This document shows, one piece after another, positions 10,008 through 21,418 of a stretch of 64,000 nucleotides of DNA. Within the stretch, counting starts at the first letter, position 1. Each line of letters starts with the position of its first letter. Where the stretch lies: positions 62,001 through 126,000 of the forward strand of contig JBBPSI010000039.1 in NCBI GenBank assembly GCA_038093515.1, in the 5' to 3' direction. The translations under genes and the position numbers were made by a program. The notes below the pieces were generated by a model. It was given only the letters and a program-made list of their open reading frames with translations, had not been told where the DNA came from and made no database searches. This DNA is from Butyriboletus loyo. Lineage: Eukaryota > Basidiomycota > Agaricomycetes > Boletales > Boletaceae.

Positions 10008-12713
10008 ATGTCTGAACTCGACACAGAGATCGCTTTCTTCCGCAATGAATTACAACACCATCCTCAAGGGCATTTTAGTCGAGCCGAGTTACTATATAAA
10101 CTTTCTCGTTCACTCTGCGAGCGGTTCGACCAGAGAGGAGAGATGGCTGACCTCGAGGAGGCACTTGCGTTCGAACGCAGTGCATTGGAGCTTTGCCCGC
10201 AGGGGCACCCGCATCGAGCCTTTTCACTGGGCAACATCGCGGCTTGTCTCCATTCCCGTTTCAACCAGCTCGGTCGGCTGTCTGACCTCGACGAGGCACT
10301 TGCACTCCAACGCAGTGCATTGGAGCTTTGTCCACAGGGGCATCCGCATCGAGCCGCTTCGCTGGGTAGCATCGCGGCTTGCCTCCATACCCGTTTCAAC
10401 CAGCTCGGTCAGCTGTCTGACCTCGACGAGGCACTTGCGCTCCAACGCAGTGCATTGGAACTTTATCCACGGGGGTATCCACATCGAGCCGCTTCACTGG
10501 GTAGCATCGCGGCTTACCTCCATACCCGTTTCAACCAGCTCAGTCAGCTGTCTGACCTCGACGAAGCACTTGCGCTCGAACGCAGCGCGTTGGAGCTTTG
10601 CCCACAGGGGCATCCTGGTCGAGCCGTTTCACTGGGCAACATTGCGAATTATCTCTATACCCGTTTCAACCAGCTCGGTCAGCTATCTGACCTCGACGAG
10701 GCGCTTGCGCTCCAACGCAGTGCGTTGGAACTTCGCCCACAGGGGCATCCAGATAGAGCCCTTTCATTGGGTAGCATCGCGAATTATCTCGTTACCCGTT
10801 TCAACCAGCTCGGTCAGCTGTCTGACCTCGACAAGGCACTTTCGCTCCAACGCAGTGCGTTGGAACTTCGCCCAAAGGGGCATCCAGATCAAGCATTTTC
10901 ACTGGGTAGCATCGCGGATTATCTCCTTACCCGTTTCAACCAACTCGGTCGGCTGCCTGACCTCGACAAGGCACTTGCGCTCGAACGCAATGCATTGGTA
11001 CTTCGCCCACAGGGGCATCTGCATCGAGCCCTTTCACTGGATAGCATCGCAGCTTACCTCCGTTCCTGTTTCAAATACTCAGCTACGCACGACATCAATA
11101 ACCTCCAGGAATCATTCAAGTTATATTCCCAGCTTTCCGATGTGTCTCCGACAGTCTCCTCCGCTGATCTCGAATGTGCGAAACAATGGATCAAGAGAGC
11201 TGAAGAGTGCAAACATAGTACGACCGTTTTAGTATACCAAACATTTTTGCGTCTCAGTGTTCACCATCTCGCCACTCTGCCATCTCTGCCTCAGAATCTT
11301 GCATCATTCAGACAGCTCATGACATCTATAGCAGTCGATGCATTTTCCACGTGCCTTTGCTATGGAAATCCCACAAATGCGGTCAAGCTCCTTGAACAAG
11401 GCTGTGGTGTCTTCTGGGGCCAGTTAACTCGCCTTCGTTCTCCCCTTGATGAAGTGACAGCATCTGGTGATGCAGGCAAAAAATTGGCAGACAAGTTCAC
11501 TTGTTTGGCCTCTCTCCTTCGCAGGGTGTTTGGCGCCCATCTCAATGCCAAGTCTCAGTACGATCGGGCGTGCCATATTAACATACAACTGCAGGATACT
11601 GTTGCTAATATTTGCAAGCTGCCTGGTCTCTCTCGTTTCCTCCAGCCTCTACTCTTTTCTGATCTCCAGATCGTTGCTGCCAGTGGACCAGTGGTCATCA
11701 TAAATTCCAGCCAATACAGTTGTGATGCGCTGGTGCTTCTATCCGACCAAGATCCCATCCATGTCGCTCTTCCCACCACAAAAGCGGACGTCTCTGAACT
11801 ATCCCTTCAACTTCGTTCGCTAATCGACTGCGCCAAGTCCATGGATGTGACAAGGGAAATCACGGGTTTTCTACGAAAGCTCTGGGATAGTATTATTTGC
11901 GCAATTGTGGAAATCCTTCAGGGTTGCTGTCCCCCTCGATCACATGTCTGGTGGTGCCCAACTGCCGAGTTCTCGCTTCTCCCATTGCACGCTGCTGGCC
12001 TGTTTAGGAAGGGCCAATCGATGCTATCGGATCTCTATATTTCGTCCTATACACCGACATTGACAGCCCTCATTCGTGCTCGACAGAGAACTCCATCGGA
12101 TCCATCCATGGAACAACATCGTTTCTTGGTCGTAGGGCAGGCGCAGGCTCCGGGACACGATACGCTCGCTTCGGTGAATACCGAGCTGACCACCATATCA
12201 CAACGTATTGGGTCAATTGCAACACTTACTTGCATTCAAGACGAGGATGCAAACATTGTCGGGGTTCGTGAAGAACTGAACAAGAACGACTTTGTTCACC
12301 TCGCCTGTCATGGGATCCCCAGTCAAAAGGACCCGTTCGAGTCCGGGTTTGCAATGGGTGACGGACTATTGAAGATTGAAAACATTATGCAATACGACTT
12401 GCGGAACGCCAAGTTTGCGTATTTGTCTGCTTGTCATACAATTGCTGGAGACGAGGAGAGCCCCGATGAGGTCATCCATCTTGCTGCGGCCATGCGGTTC
12501 GCCGGGTTCCGTTCTGTCATCGGGACGATGTGGGCTGTCGACGACGCACACACAAACGAGATCACATCCAGGTTTTACGACAATTTAGTGGACGAGCCTG
12601 GTCACCTCGATCACACTCGAGCAGCTCTGGCGTTGCACAGGACATTGAGGAGTATTTGTTCGAGCAACATCCTATGGGATCAACGAATCCTCTACGTCCA
12701 TATTGGTGCCTAG
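10008..12713 (+). CDS. TPR-CHAT protein (probable caspase-like protease)
   Basis: One uninterrupted frame of 901 residues starting MSELDTEIAFFRNE. Residues about 20-365 are eight TPR-like units with a strict 45-residue period (FNQLGQLSDLDEALALQRSA is typical). Residues 365-620 form a helical linker. The C-terminal third is a CHAT domain (caspase-fold): His768 in FVHLACHG and Cys809 in YLSACHT form the expected catalytic pair, 41 residues apart, followed by AAAMRFAGFRSVIGTMWAVD, the conserved CHAT end. TPR-CHAT proteins are common in Agaricomycetes, and CHAT proteases are effectors in several immune systems (for example Csx29 of type III-E CRISPR, and bacterial gasdermin loci). Substrate and partner here are unknown. 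The lack of introns is unlike its neighbours. The first ATG with a good frame was taken; an upstream exon cannot be excluded. Confidence 0.88.
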   Translation: MSELDTEIAFFRNELQHHPQGHFSRAELLYKLSRSLCERFDQRGEMADLEEALAFERSALELCPQGHPHRAFSLGNIAACLHSRFNQLGRLSDLDEALALQRSALELCPQGHPHRAASLGSIAACLHTRFNQLGQLSDLDEALALQRSALELYPRGYPHRAASLGSIAAYLHTRFNQLSQLSDLDEALALERSALELCPQGHPGRAVSLGNIANYLYTRFNQLGQLSDLDEALALQRSALELRPQGHPDRALSLGSIANYLVTRFNQLGQLSDLDKALSLQRSALELRPKGHPDQAFSLGSIADYLLTRFNQLGRLPDLDKALALERNALVLRPQGHLHRALSLDSIAAYLRSCFKYSATHDINNLQESFKLYSQLSDVSPTVSSADLECAKQWIKRAEECKHSTTVLVYQTFLRLSVHHLATLPSLPQNLASFRQLMTSIAVDAFSTCLCYGNPTNAVKLLEQGCGVFWGQLTRLRSPLDEVTASGDAGKKLADKFTCLASLLRRVFGAHLNAKSQYDRACHINIQLQDTVANICKLPGLSRFLQPLLFSDLQIVAASGPVVIINSSQYSCDALVLLSDQDPIHVALPTTKADVSELSLQLRSLIDCAKSMDVTREITGFLRKLWDSIICAIVEILQGCCPPRSHVWWCPTAEFSLLPLHAAGLFRKGQSMLSDLYISSYTPTLTALIRARQRTPSDPSMEQHRFLVVGQAQAPGHDTLASVNTELTTISQRIGSIATLTCIQDEDANIVGVREELNKNDFVHLACHGIPSQKDPFESGFAMGDGLLKIENIMQYDLRNAKFAYLSACHTIAGDEESPDEVIHLAAAMRFAGFRSVIGTMWAVDDAHTNEITSRFYDNLVDEPGHLDHTRAALALHRTLRSICSSNILWDQRILYVHIGA
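10136..11060 (+). repeat. 135-bp tandem repeat encoding the TPR array
   Basis: About seven copies of a 135-bp (45-codon) unit, with equivalent points at 10215, 10350, 10485, 10620 and 10755. Neighbouring copies are nearly identical at DNA level, including synonymous sites, which points to recent duplication or gene conversion. Because 135 is a multiple of three, a second frame also stays open through the array (9994-11232). Confidence 0.9.
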
Positions 12714-13475
12714 TGGATCTACTTTCCGGTGCGTGCATGTTTTCCACGGTGCATTGTTCCACGAACTGAGGTACCCGCAGTTGCCTTTACCTTAGCAGCT
12801 GTATTTCCCAACGCGATCTGTTCGCAGAGACGTGCAATTCCAATTCTTTGCATATGTCGCAAGGACATTGAGACCTTTGATTAATACCTTCCATGCGGTT
12901 GGCAGATGCTCTGGCCGTTGCTTCGTGTTAACAAGATACGTCTCCTAATTTACAAGAGCACTACTGAATCGATATCATATATCACTTTCCGCAAACCCCG
13001 TCACCATTCCTGCTCAGATATCCATACCGAGCGCCGCCAACGCCTGTGGGTTGATAGGCACCATGGAAACCAAAACTAATGGCACACTCCATACTCGCTC
13101 TGCTCCCTGATGCTGTTTGCATCCAACGCCAATAATGCCGGCGCGAAGACCTGGCGTGGCCCTCAGGCTCGACCCCCGGGTCCTTTCAAGTTTGGCAGGG
13201 GAGGACAAGCAGGCACCGAAAGTATCGTCATGAGACCTAATAGACTCATGTGGATGAATGAATTTGACGGACCGTAACTCCCGGAGGTGCTAGAAGGTGT
13301 CCACCCAGAACGTTGACGAGAAGCATCCGATGTGAAGGACGAGGCTTGTCAGGTGTACCATGGGCACGTTCTGACAAATATGGCATCACTTCGTTTGGCG
13401 AGAGGAGCTTTCGAACTAGAATGACCGATGGATCAATCATAGTCGTGTTGCGATGTACTGAAAATAAAGCGCACG
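12714..13475. other. Intergenic, nothing recognised
   Basis: Short open frames only. No motif or RNA gene seen. Confidence 0.5.
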
Positions 13476-14190
13476 TTATTTATTTATGGCCATCGTGCGA
13501 ATGGGATGAGTATGATGATGAAAATGGTGAGCAAGCGAGGGTAAACGGACCTTCTCGAGGCCTTGACAGGAGGCGCTGGGCGGGCCGCTACGAAGCTCAT
13601 TCTCGGGGTGGGGCAGGACTCTGGGCTCGGCTACAGTGAGCTGAACGGAAGGAGCTAGGTTGCACAGGCGAAGAGTGGTCAATCCATCAAGGGCGAGCTT
13701 AAAAGTCCACGACATGGCATCGTAGTTTTCGAGTTCTAATTCACGGAGCATAGGAGTGTCTCCATTGAAGAGGATAAGGCGATCGACTATTTGATCCTGC
13801 TCGTGTTCGCCCGCACCCATCCTCTGATTCTGGTACTTGGATTGATCTTCAGGTGCGGAAGGAGTGGCGCGGCCCACAAAGAGAGTATCGATCAACATCC
13901 GCGAAACATCCGACAGCGTGAGTTCGAACCAGAGGCAGCATTCCTGGAGCCCATCGACGTGCATGGCTGGGCTACTCGCGTCATGATTCATGAAGCCGAG
14001 TGCCACATCTCCTGCTCTGATCTGTAGAATTGTTACGCGCCGATCCGCAACGCGGTGGCAGACGCGAGCCTGAGATGGGTGTATTGAAAGGTATTCTTTT
14101 GAGGTCTTGAGGCTGGACAGCGTGTTGGCAAGTCGGGAAGATCGATCTCCTCGTCGATATATACCATGACGCGCCCGGGCTTTAGAAGCC
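13476..14190 (-). pseudogene. F-box/LRR-like fragment
   Basis: A leftward open frame contains LILFNGDTPMLRELELENYD and LDGLTTLRLCNLAPSVQL, which look like the leucine-rich second half of fungal F-box/LRR proteins. Upstream it has LWFELTLSDVSRMLIDTLF, matching the pattern that precedes the repeats in that family. No F-box is visible and the amino end (MASKARARHGIYRRG) is not typical, so this is either a remnant or a gene whose 5' exons I cannot place. Function is not claimed. Confidence 0.35.
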
Positions 14191-14796
14191 ATTTCGAACG
14201 AGAGCACGACAGAGCAGCTTGTGAAGGTGATCAGGAAAAAGGTTACTCGCCGACATGAATATCTGACTGGCACCTTGATCCGTTGTCCGTCGACGAACTT
14301 CGTGATGTCGCCTCGGGAGGGAGGCCCCGCAGAATCCTGGCTACGAGGAGGGCGCTACTACACGGCATATCTGACGTCTTTGAGGCGGAGCTCACGAATG
14401 CACGAGTCAAAAAGATGGACCGACTTGTGCTCGACTGCATGATCATCGAGCGAGTTCTGGGCAAGTAGCACCGTCACGTAGTAACGCATTGTTCAAGCAC
14501 GATTTGTTGGGTTGACCACTTCACAAATATCTCATCATAAAAGTACACGACAACTCTCTCGGGGTGTGGTGTCTGATCCGAGTCAGTGAGTCGTCACTCT
14601 GGCGTTCAAATCGGACGCTTCGAAGCTCCAGACTTTTGAGAATCGTGTGGTTGGTTAGCACAAAAACGAATCCAAGCGTCTTTCGCTCGGCTAGTGGCAT
14701 TTTTCGCCCAGCTTTGATTCAATCTAGCAGTCACTAGGCGTTGTCATACTTCCAAGTAGGTGCATCAATTACAACAACTAACCAAACCAACATATC

Positions 14797-17190
14797 ATGG
14801 ACGAGTGGATTAAGGTGTTACAGTCTACGAGAAGCTTCAAGGTATATCATCTTTCCATCTCTCCATCCACCATATAGTCCACAGTAAGATGTTACTTCAC
14901 GGGTTCAGCTCAAGTAACGACTGCTGTGTTGAAAATTCAGCGTTTTCCAGCTTGTGCCCTCGCGAGCTCCTGGTCGAGCTCATCGCTCGGGTCGTCCATG
15001 ACAGGCGTCGGCGGCCTGTGTGCCAGGACGGTGTAACTTGACGTCGCCGTACTCGCGCACCGGCGAGCTGAGTATCTCATCCCGGAATGGGATCGGCTGA
15101 CTTGGGGCCATACGCGATGTGAGAACAGGACTCACGAGGGAGCGACCGGACGACGGCAACTCACCTGTCCTGGCTACGGATCTGTCCTGCCGATCTTGCC
15201 TGTGCGCGTACCTCCTTTCTGAACAAGCTCACTTCAATCAGCTTCTTCATACCCTCGATCGAGTCTTCCTCTTCAAACGAAAAGTCGAATTTCTGCGTCA
15301 CATTGAATCCGAGGGGGGGAATGAAGGTGGGGAAAGAATGATATAACTAGACGTCCGCGCAGACAGGGAACGAAAAGAAATATACCGTTTCGCAAACGGC
15401 TTCGTCGGCCGGATGATGCCATACTTGCAGGTATGGATGGTTCAGCGCTTGCTCGCAGCTCATCGTCTTTGCCTTAACCTCGATCATCCCACCGACGTTG
15501 ACCTCGGCTGCTCACGCCAATGGGACAGATCCTCACCGAGATCGTACCACGGGAAGACGCTCAAGCGCTCTGCGACACCATTACTCGTCTCCACAATGAA
15601 TCGGACCCTACTGACGTCGGGTGATGTATCCGCGAGCTTGCGCTCGCCTGGGTGGACTATTACTCCCTCAAGTTCCCGATCTCGTTCTTCCAGGTCAGGG
15701 TCGCAGATGTTCGTGCCGCTGGGGACTCGCTCAGAACCGCGCTGGAGCTGTACGAGGTGCGTGGTAGCGTGACTTAGGTGGGGTTGCATGTGTGATGTGT
15801 CGGTGGGGTGACCGTGATGTCGCGGAATAGGTCCTGCATGCGATCGACCTGGGTCCGCAGAGCGCACCGTTTGCCGACTTTGTCTCCAAGATGCGGAGCA
15901 GGGCTCAGAAGGATACAGAATAAGAGGGTGAGCTTTCATACTGAGGACTGGGCCATGCTATAGACCCGTACATTGACCACCCTGTCCCCTTATTCCTCCA
16001 CCTAGTGCTCAAGAGTGACGGCATGCAGTTCTTCCAGCATTGGAAACACGCCCGCGCGTTCGCAAATCCGTTCTCGTGGCCAATGCTCCCCACCTGTGCA
16101 CCCGATATTCTCAGTGACTGGCAGACGTCCAGGTACCAAAGACAGTTTCTCAACTATAGCTGGCTGCAAGCCATCTGTCTCGATCAGAACTGTGAGCCGA
16201 CCCCGCGCCCGAGGTATGTTGCCGCTAGCATCCGTCGTTTACCGGGAAACATTTTTGCTTTTAGTCCATCGAGGCATTGATGCGATATGAATTTACCCTT
16301 TCCCTCGCCCGCCGCGCACGCGGGAGCAAAGTGAAGGATCCGGATGTACTCGTCAACTCTTTACTTGATCTCGGTGAGGCATGTACCCTGTCATTCCCCC
16401 CTATAGATGACTATTGACTGATACACCCAATGCTCTGAAATGGAAACCAATTCCGACTCCAGGCATACGCATTGGTCCTGCAACTTACAGACCACGGCAG
16501 ACCACCCAAAGGTCGGCCGTGGTGTGGAGCCACCAATATAACTTCGCGTGTTGTTCTGTCGAGTTGGTAGACCAGCAGTTGAATTACATTTGCAAGATGG
16601 GAAGGGTATGTGTCGACTCTGTCTCTTCACTTGGACGTGCTGATATCGATGCATGTAGCAATACATTGCGCGATGGCGCAATCCGTTTGCGACGGCGGCG
16701 TGGATCCTCGTTACATTTATGCTTTTGACGTGAGCGTCTGCTTATTCTCGGCCTCTCTCACTATCGTCTCATCTTCCCTCGCTCACGCACCAGGACGGAG
16801 ATGGAAGGATGGCTAGGCTGCTATAATCCATTCCCCTCGTGCGCCATGGCTTCCCGCCAGTGTGTATCTTGCCCGTGTGGCGAGGCGCGTATTACAAGAG
16901 TATGAACACGGTGAGCGAGAATTGATTTTCAAGTTTTTGTTGACACATGCCTTCCTCGTCACCGCATAACTCTCCCTCTCCCTCTCGCCTCGAAACAGGC
17001 CTGAGAAGGCGATATCCAGCCCCTGATGAACGAGAGCATCAAAGCGTCGCTGATGGATGTCGAGCGAATGATGGCGCGACATTCCTCCGAGTCTGCGTCT
17101 GCGTCTGCGTCTGCGTTTGCGTCCGTCATCACTTTTCTCTCTCAGATCAGCGAGCGAAACTTGTCGGCTACCAACTGAGAACTGGTCAGG
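14797..17190 (+). CDS. Uncharacterised multi-exon gene, possibly damaged
   Basis: Several stretches look coding: a start MDEWIKVLQSTRSFK at 14797 (resembling the end of a PH domain), MGQILTEIVPREDAQALCDT near 15520, VRVADVRAAGDSLRTALELY near 15693, VLHAIDLGPQSAPFADFVSK near 15832, YIDHPVPLFLHLVLKSDGMQ near 15966, ALMRYEFTLSLARRARG near 16276 and IARWRNPFATAAWILVTFML near 16664 (a likely membrane segment). They are separated by plausible short introns with GT/AG ends, but I could not join them into one unbroken frame; at least one stop (after DPTDVG) needs an intron or is a defect. I do not recognise the family. It may be a pseudogene. Confidence 0.35.
17091..17118. repeat. GTCTGC hexanucleotide repeat
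   Basis: About four tandem gtctgc units followed by a variant gtttgc. In one frame it would encode Ala/Ser repeats (ASASASA), near the 3' end of the uncharacterised gene. Confidence 0.8.
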
Positions 17191-17239
17191 ATTGGTTCTG
17201 ACCGGTTCTGACTGGTTCTCGGCTAATTTCATTTCTCTG

Positions 17240-17739
17240 ATACGCTTGCCTTGTTTCTACAGATTCGTGTACTTTCTTCTTCTCTCTACGATGATGAGTG
17301 ATTTCGTTGGATCGTACTTCTGGACTGGACCATATTCGCTTTCTACGGTCGATGCGATACCGCGATGGCATGTTTTAGTTTTAGTTGTAGTTTTTGAATG
17401 TGTCCCAATGATGCAAACATTCTCATATTTCGCTCCGTCCACAGAACAAATACATTTTGAAAATATCACGCAATATCGTGCACAATTGCTAGCAAGGTCA
17501 TAGGCGGCGTGAGCCGCCCCCTAGTCGATATCTCAGGTGGGCTGTCCCTATTGAGACCGGAATAATAACGGGTTCTGCCCTCAGTCGAAGAAAGCGTAAT
17601 AGAATTGATTATGAAAAGCTAGACATCTAAACTCCTCGCAAGAACGTTATTCGACCCATCGATTACCAGGACGAACATATCACCATCAACTCTGCATCAC
17701 AAGATCGTATAGTGGCATGCAGCGTGCTCGACTGCAAAC
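17240..17739. other. Intergenic, nothing recognised
   Basis: AT-richer spacer downstream of two converging genes. No motif seen. Just before it (17188-17220) is a short run of three tggttctgac-type decamers. Confidence 0.45.
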
Positions 17740-19398
17740 TTAGTGTTGAGACATTTGAGCCAGGTAGTCAGAAAGCTGTGTAGTTCATGTCAGTGAAATT
17801 CAAACGCCGGGGGGGTTAGTGGACATACCTTCAAAGCGCCAGTTCGGATGCTCTCACCCACGTTTTGAACATCAGGGTTAGCCATCACTCGGGCGATGGC
17901 ATCTCTCGCAGCAACCTCGAGATTCGCAAGGTTGCCGTCACCCAAAAGCCCTCCCTCAGACAAGCCGCGCTCGAGTTCTTCGTCTTCTTCGCGGCCAAAA
18001 TATTGATTCGAAGAGATCGAGGTTGCCCCTTGGAAGTTGGATAGCCGTTGTTTGGACTCGGCAACGAAAGTAGGGTCGAAATCATTTCGTCCAAAGAACA
18101 TATCCGAAGAAATGGCCTTCTGAGATCCGAATTTTTCCCGTGCCGTCGTAGGTGTGTCGTCACCTGGTAGGCTACAAGTGAGATATGCTCAGCCAAGGGA
18201 CTCGAAGATGGAATGTTTGGTTACGCACGTAGATCGCGTACTGGACGCTGTCTGTGACGTAGTGGGAACGCCACCAAAACCTAGTTTGCGGAAACCCATT
18301 CCCAACCTCTCAAGGTCCTGGCTATTTCCTTTCTGGACATCCACTCTGTCGGGTATCGTAGTCGTCGCTGGGCTAGTGTTGGCAGCTTTGCCTTTCGCAT
18401 CCGCTTGGGCGGCCTGCTCGACTTGTTGTTTGGCACGTTCTTCCTCCTCGCGCTGCCGGTCGTATCCAAGCTGCTTGATGCGTTCAGCTTCTTCAGCAGC
18501 TTTTCGTTCCGCCTCGGCAAAATCAATCGGTGCGGCGGCCTTCTTCGCTCCAAGACCTCCGAGCTTACTCTTCTTCGCAGCGGCGGATGCGTTAGTAGCA
18601 GTTGGCCCTGAAGAGTTTAAGCGTGAGGCCCCCAGTTTCGCAGAACTATTGACTGCGGAGGAAGAGGTTGATGTTACCACCCGGGCAACAGGGCGACCAA
18701 CTACGGGTGGGGCTGTGCCTGTGGTGGAGGGAGGCGTAGGTTTAACTGGGGCGGGTTTGTCCCAAGAAGAAAAGAAATCGTCTTCCGCCTGCGAGGAGGA
18801 GTCATTTGGTTGGGACAAGTCCATTCCGTCGACAACGACCCGGGTTGAGAATCTAGCAACCGGAATAAGCGTCATGAAAAGTGCAGGATTCAATGATACA
18901 TACTTGATGACATCTTCCTTAACGCGCTTGGCGAGTTCTTCCCTGTAGAGCTCCGCCGTTCGGCTCGTATACTTTTTCTTCGGGTCAGTGTCACTCAAGA
19001 GGGAGGCGCCGCCATGACGGGTGAAGAATTCTGTTGCAGATGCATTTCCACCAACTTTCATAGTCCGTAGTTGGTTCAATTGCCAACTGTCCAGAGTCGT
19101 CGAGCTGTTCACTCCGGAGGTTTGAGGATATATGGAGGTCAGATGATATTGTACCCACCGCACAAAACTGATATGCACGCCCATATTCCGATGTATGCTA
19201 GAGCAGTCCAGGCATATATAAACACCAAAAGTGACACTTGACCAAGTTGGGTTCCGGGCTTGACAGTCGAAGCATGTCTATCGATGATCATGAAGGTGTG
19301 AGTATGAGACTAGAAACTGTATGTCCAACCTTGTTTCCTTTCTGTGCTCTGAGCACATTGAATAGTTTTTCTGACTCTGCTTTAGTAGGATCGCCCAT
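17740..19398 (-). CDS. GLO3: ARF GTPase-activating protein GLO3
   Basis: Five exons (19330-19398, 19159-19277, 18229-19104, 17829-18171, 17740-17775) give 480 residues without a stop. The N-terminal ArfGAP zinc finger is C25-x2-C28-x16-C45-x2-C48, followed by the arginine finger R53 in [15 protein letters not shown]. Then [20 protein letters not shown] and [16 protein letters not shown] complete the domain. The middle is rich in Ala and Lys with a coiled coil (about residues 260-310). Near the C-terminus two ISSxxxFG motifs ([16 protein letters not shown]) form the Glo3 regulatory motif. The last exon encodes [14 protein letters not shown]3 stimulates GTP hydrolysis on Arf1 at COPI vesicles in Golgi-to-ER traffic. 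A 264-codon rightward frame over the same DNA is a shadow. Confidence 0.96.
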
Positions 19399-20330
19399 CG
19401 TCAGGTGTTAAGGTGCAGGTTGGAAGTCGACCTGCGTGATGGCGGAAGGGCTGGATATTAACGTGTAATGTTCCGGGGTCCTCGGTTTAGGGCATGCGGT
19501 AATCAGGGTCCCCGCCGCCGACTTTGTCCTTGTTATCCGATACCCTCAATCTGAATTTTACTTTTTCAACTTGCATCACAAACCTACCACGTACATGATA
19601 CACTTTGTTCACTAACGTGGCCTAAAGATACATCTGCACAATCACCGAAGACTATGCTTGATATTACTTTGTAAGTAAAATAGTCAAGTGCAGCGTGCTC
19701 TGTCTAGATACGTGGGTCGATGTGGCGTTCTTTTTCTTGCCTGTCGTGGCCCCACTCAGTTGTGCCTGGGCTGTCTATGTTTTCCCGAACCAGATGCCGC
19801 CCGAAACAAACCGCTTTTGACCAACTGGTCATTCGAGCAGGCTTTAACCAGAGATGTGACTTACTCTCGTCGTACCTGCAACGGAGTTGGCATGCCAGAT
19901 ACCAACCACTACTTTCGTTGGACTCGTGTGACGAGTAGTCTGCAGACTCTGGCACAAGTCGAAAGGTTAGCCAACTACAATTCCAGCAGGAGGTTCTGCA
20001 GAACTTTGTGATGCGCCTGAGGTAGCGCAGTGTTTTGCGATCGTAATCGCAATGCTCGGCGTCACCGACTTCTAACCCATTTGCTCATGAACGTCTCAGG
20101 GACGGCTGTTCAAGTCATATCTGTCCCAGTATGGCGGGAAATTCATTACTTTTCCTGTTCACTGGAAGCAGGGGGTGTTATCTGATAGTTGGATCGCAGT
20201 TCACCCCGATTGGCTTGCTGACTGGGGTGTTGTTCTAACTGTTTTCTGGCTCACCTATTTCGCCAATTTGCACATCGTTGATACGTGTACCACAGACGAC
20301 AGGTGTGTTCTAAACAACTCCTTCAAGGGT
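19399..20330. other. Intergenic, nothing recognised
   Basis: Contains the upstream region of GLO3 and a 107-codon open frame (19688-20011) without recognisable motifs. Confidence 0.4.
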
Positions 20331-20687
20331 CTAACCTGCCTCTAAGAGCTCAGATTTATTAGCTCTCATGACTCGTAAGGATGATAGTAAAAGCGCACGA
20401 AATTCTTCGACAGAGGGTTGACAATAGTGTAAATTCGCGGCGGCTAAAAAGAGATCAAGGACTATCACGTTGGCCCAAGGATACAGGGACGCGCTGGATG
20501 TACTAGAAAATCCAAACGAGACGTTTAACACGATTCCGAAATGGAAAGGTTTGTCGGGATCGTAACGCAGCCTCTTCGGAATTTGGAGGATTGCAAAGTC
20601 GGTCGAGGGCACGTTGATGTCAACTTTATCAGCAAAGGGTGCTGGGCTCAGTGCACCGACCTCAGTTTCGTTGGTCGAGGAAGCCAT
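20331..20687 (-). pseudogene. MFS transporter fragment (5' end only)
   Basis: Encodes the start of an MFS transporter very close to the one beginning at 38585: DFAILQIPKRLRYDPDKPFH and FGIVLNVSFGF match the paralog almost residue for residue, and the following intron and short exon (NLHYCQP) are present too. Similarity stops near 20360, where the next intron of the paralog begins. The rest of the transporter is absent on this strand. The next piece of the paralog is found in inverted orientation at 20713-20830. Confidence 0.85.
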
Positions 20688-20712
20688 CGTTAGGAATGTG
20701 GAAGGCGTTTTC

Positions 20713-20830
20713 AGTCGAATTATCAGTCTTTTGATATCACCTACAGTGAAGTATCAGAGTAGGTGAATTTGTCACTTTCGAAAGACACTGTCGAAGACAG
20801 ACCATCTCTGTGAATGGCAGGATACGAACG
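20713..20830 (+). pseudogene. Inverted piece of the same MFS gene (exon 3 region)
   Basis: The + strand here (tcgaattatcagtcttttga onward) matches the reverse complement of 38137-38240, covering the third exon, an intron and part of the fourth exon of the MFS gene at 36773-38585. Relative to the adjacent fragment it is flipped. A 2-bp loss relative to the paralog breaks its frame. Confidence 0.75.
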
Positions 20831-21400
20831 GCAAAATCACACACTATTTCAAACGGGAAAAGTGGACGGTAGACAAAGCAGCTGGATCGATATGTACAAT
20901 GAAAGTTTGATTGGCTTGACACAGTGGTTCGTTGGCCTATTGCACAGACCAAGGGATACCACCTGGGACGAAACGGGAGACGGTCTTTCCGATCTCAAGC
21001 TGAAGATGTGAGGTTTTGTGTAATGTGGGTTTAGGCACCGGCCCCAGTCGTAGTACGCTGAGATGTTACCATGTTAGTGGCGGCTTACCCTCACTTTACG
21101 GTGGACCATGTCAGCCATCATTTCCTGAGGTTCGCAAGCGATGCCCTGCAGTACGGAACTCAAACATGAAAGTAAAAGCGCGCCGTTACATGGTCGATGA
21201 GTACTAAGGATGGTGTGTGAAGCGCTAGCAATATGATGATCACATGTTACAAGACAACTTTAATTTCCATAGTTATATGTAAGGTTGCTTTACACTCGGT
21301 GCCTCGAGGCCACTGGCACGTCTATAACTTGAAAGCCTTTGTCCAGATTCAAGTATCAGACCTCGTCTACCGATCATTGCCTTCACTTTGACTCCGACTC
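20831..21400. other. Spacer, nothing recognised
   Basis: No motif seen. The 5' exon of the following membrane-protein gene may lie near its end. Confidence 0.35.
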
Positions 21401-21418
21401 AAGTTCACTCGAGACATT

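Noticed and set aside
10136..11060. Regular repeats that might suggest a CRISPR-like array
   Set aside because: The repeats are contiguous 135-bp coding units without spacers, in a fungal gene.
9994..11232. 412-codon second frame through the TPR repeats
   Set aside because: It stays open only because the repeat length is a multiple of three. The TPR-CHAT frame has the conserved domains and continues to the CHAT end.
18154..18948. 264-codon rightward open frame
   Set aside because: It is antisense to GLO3 exon 3, whose frame, splicing and domains are clear.
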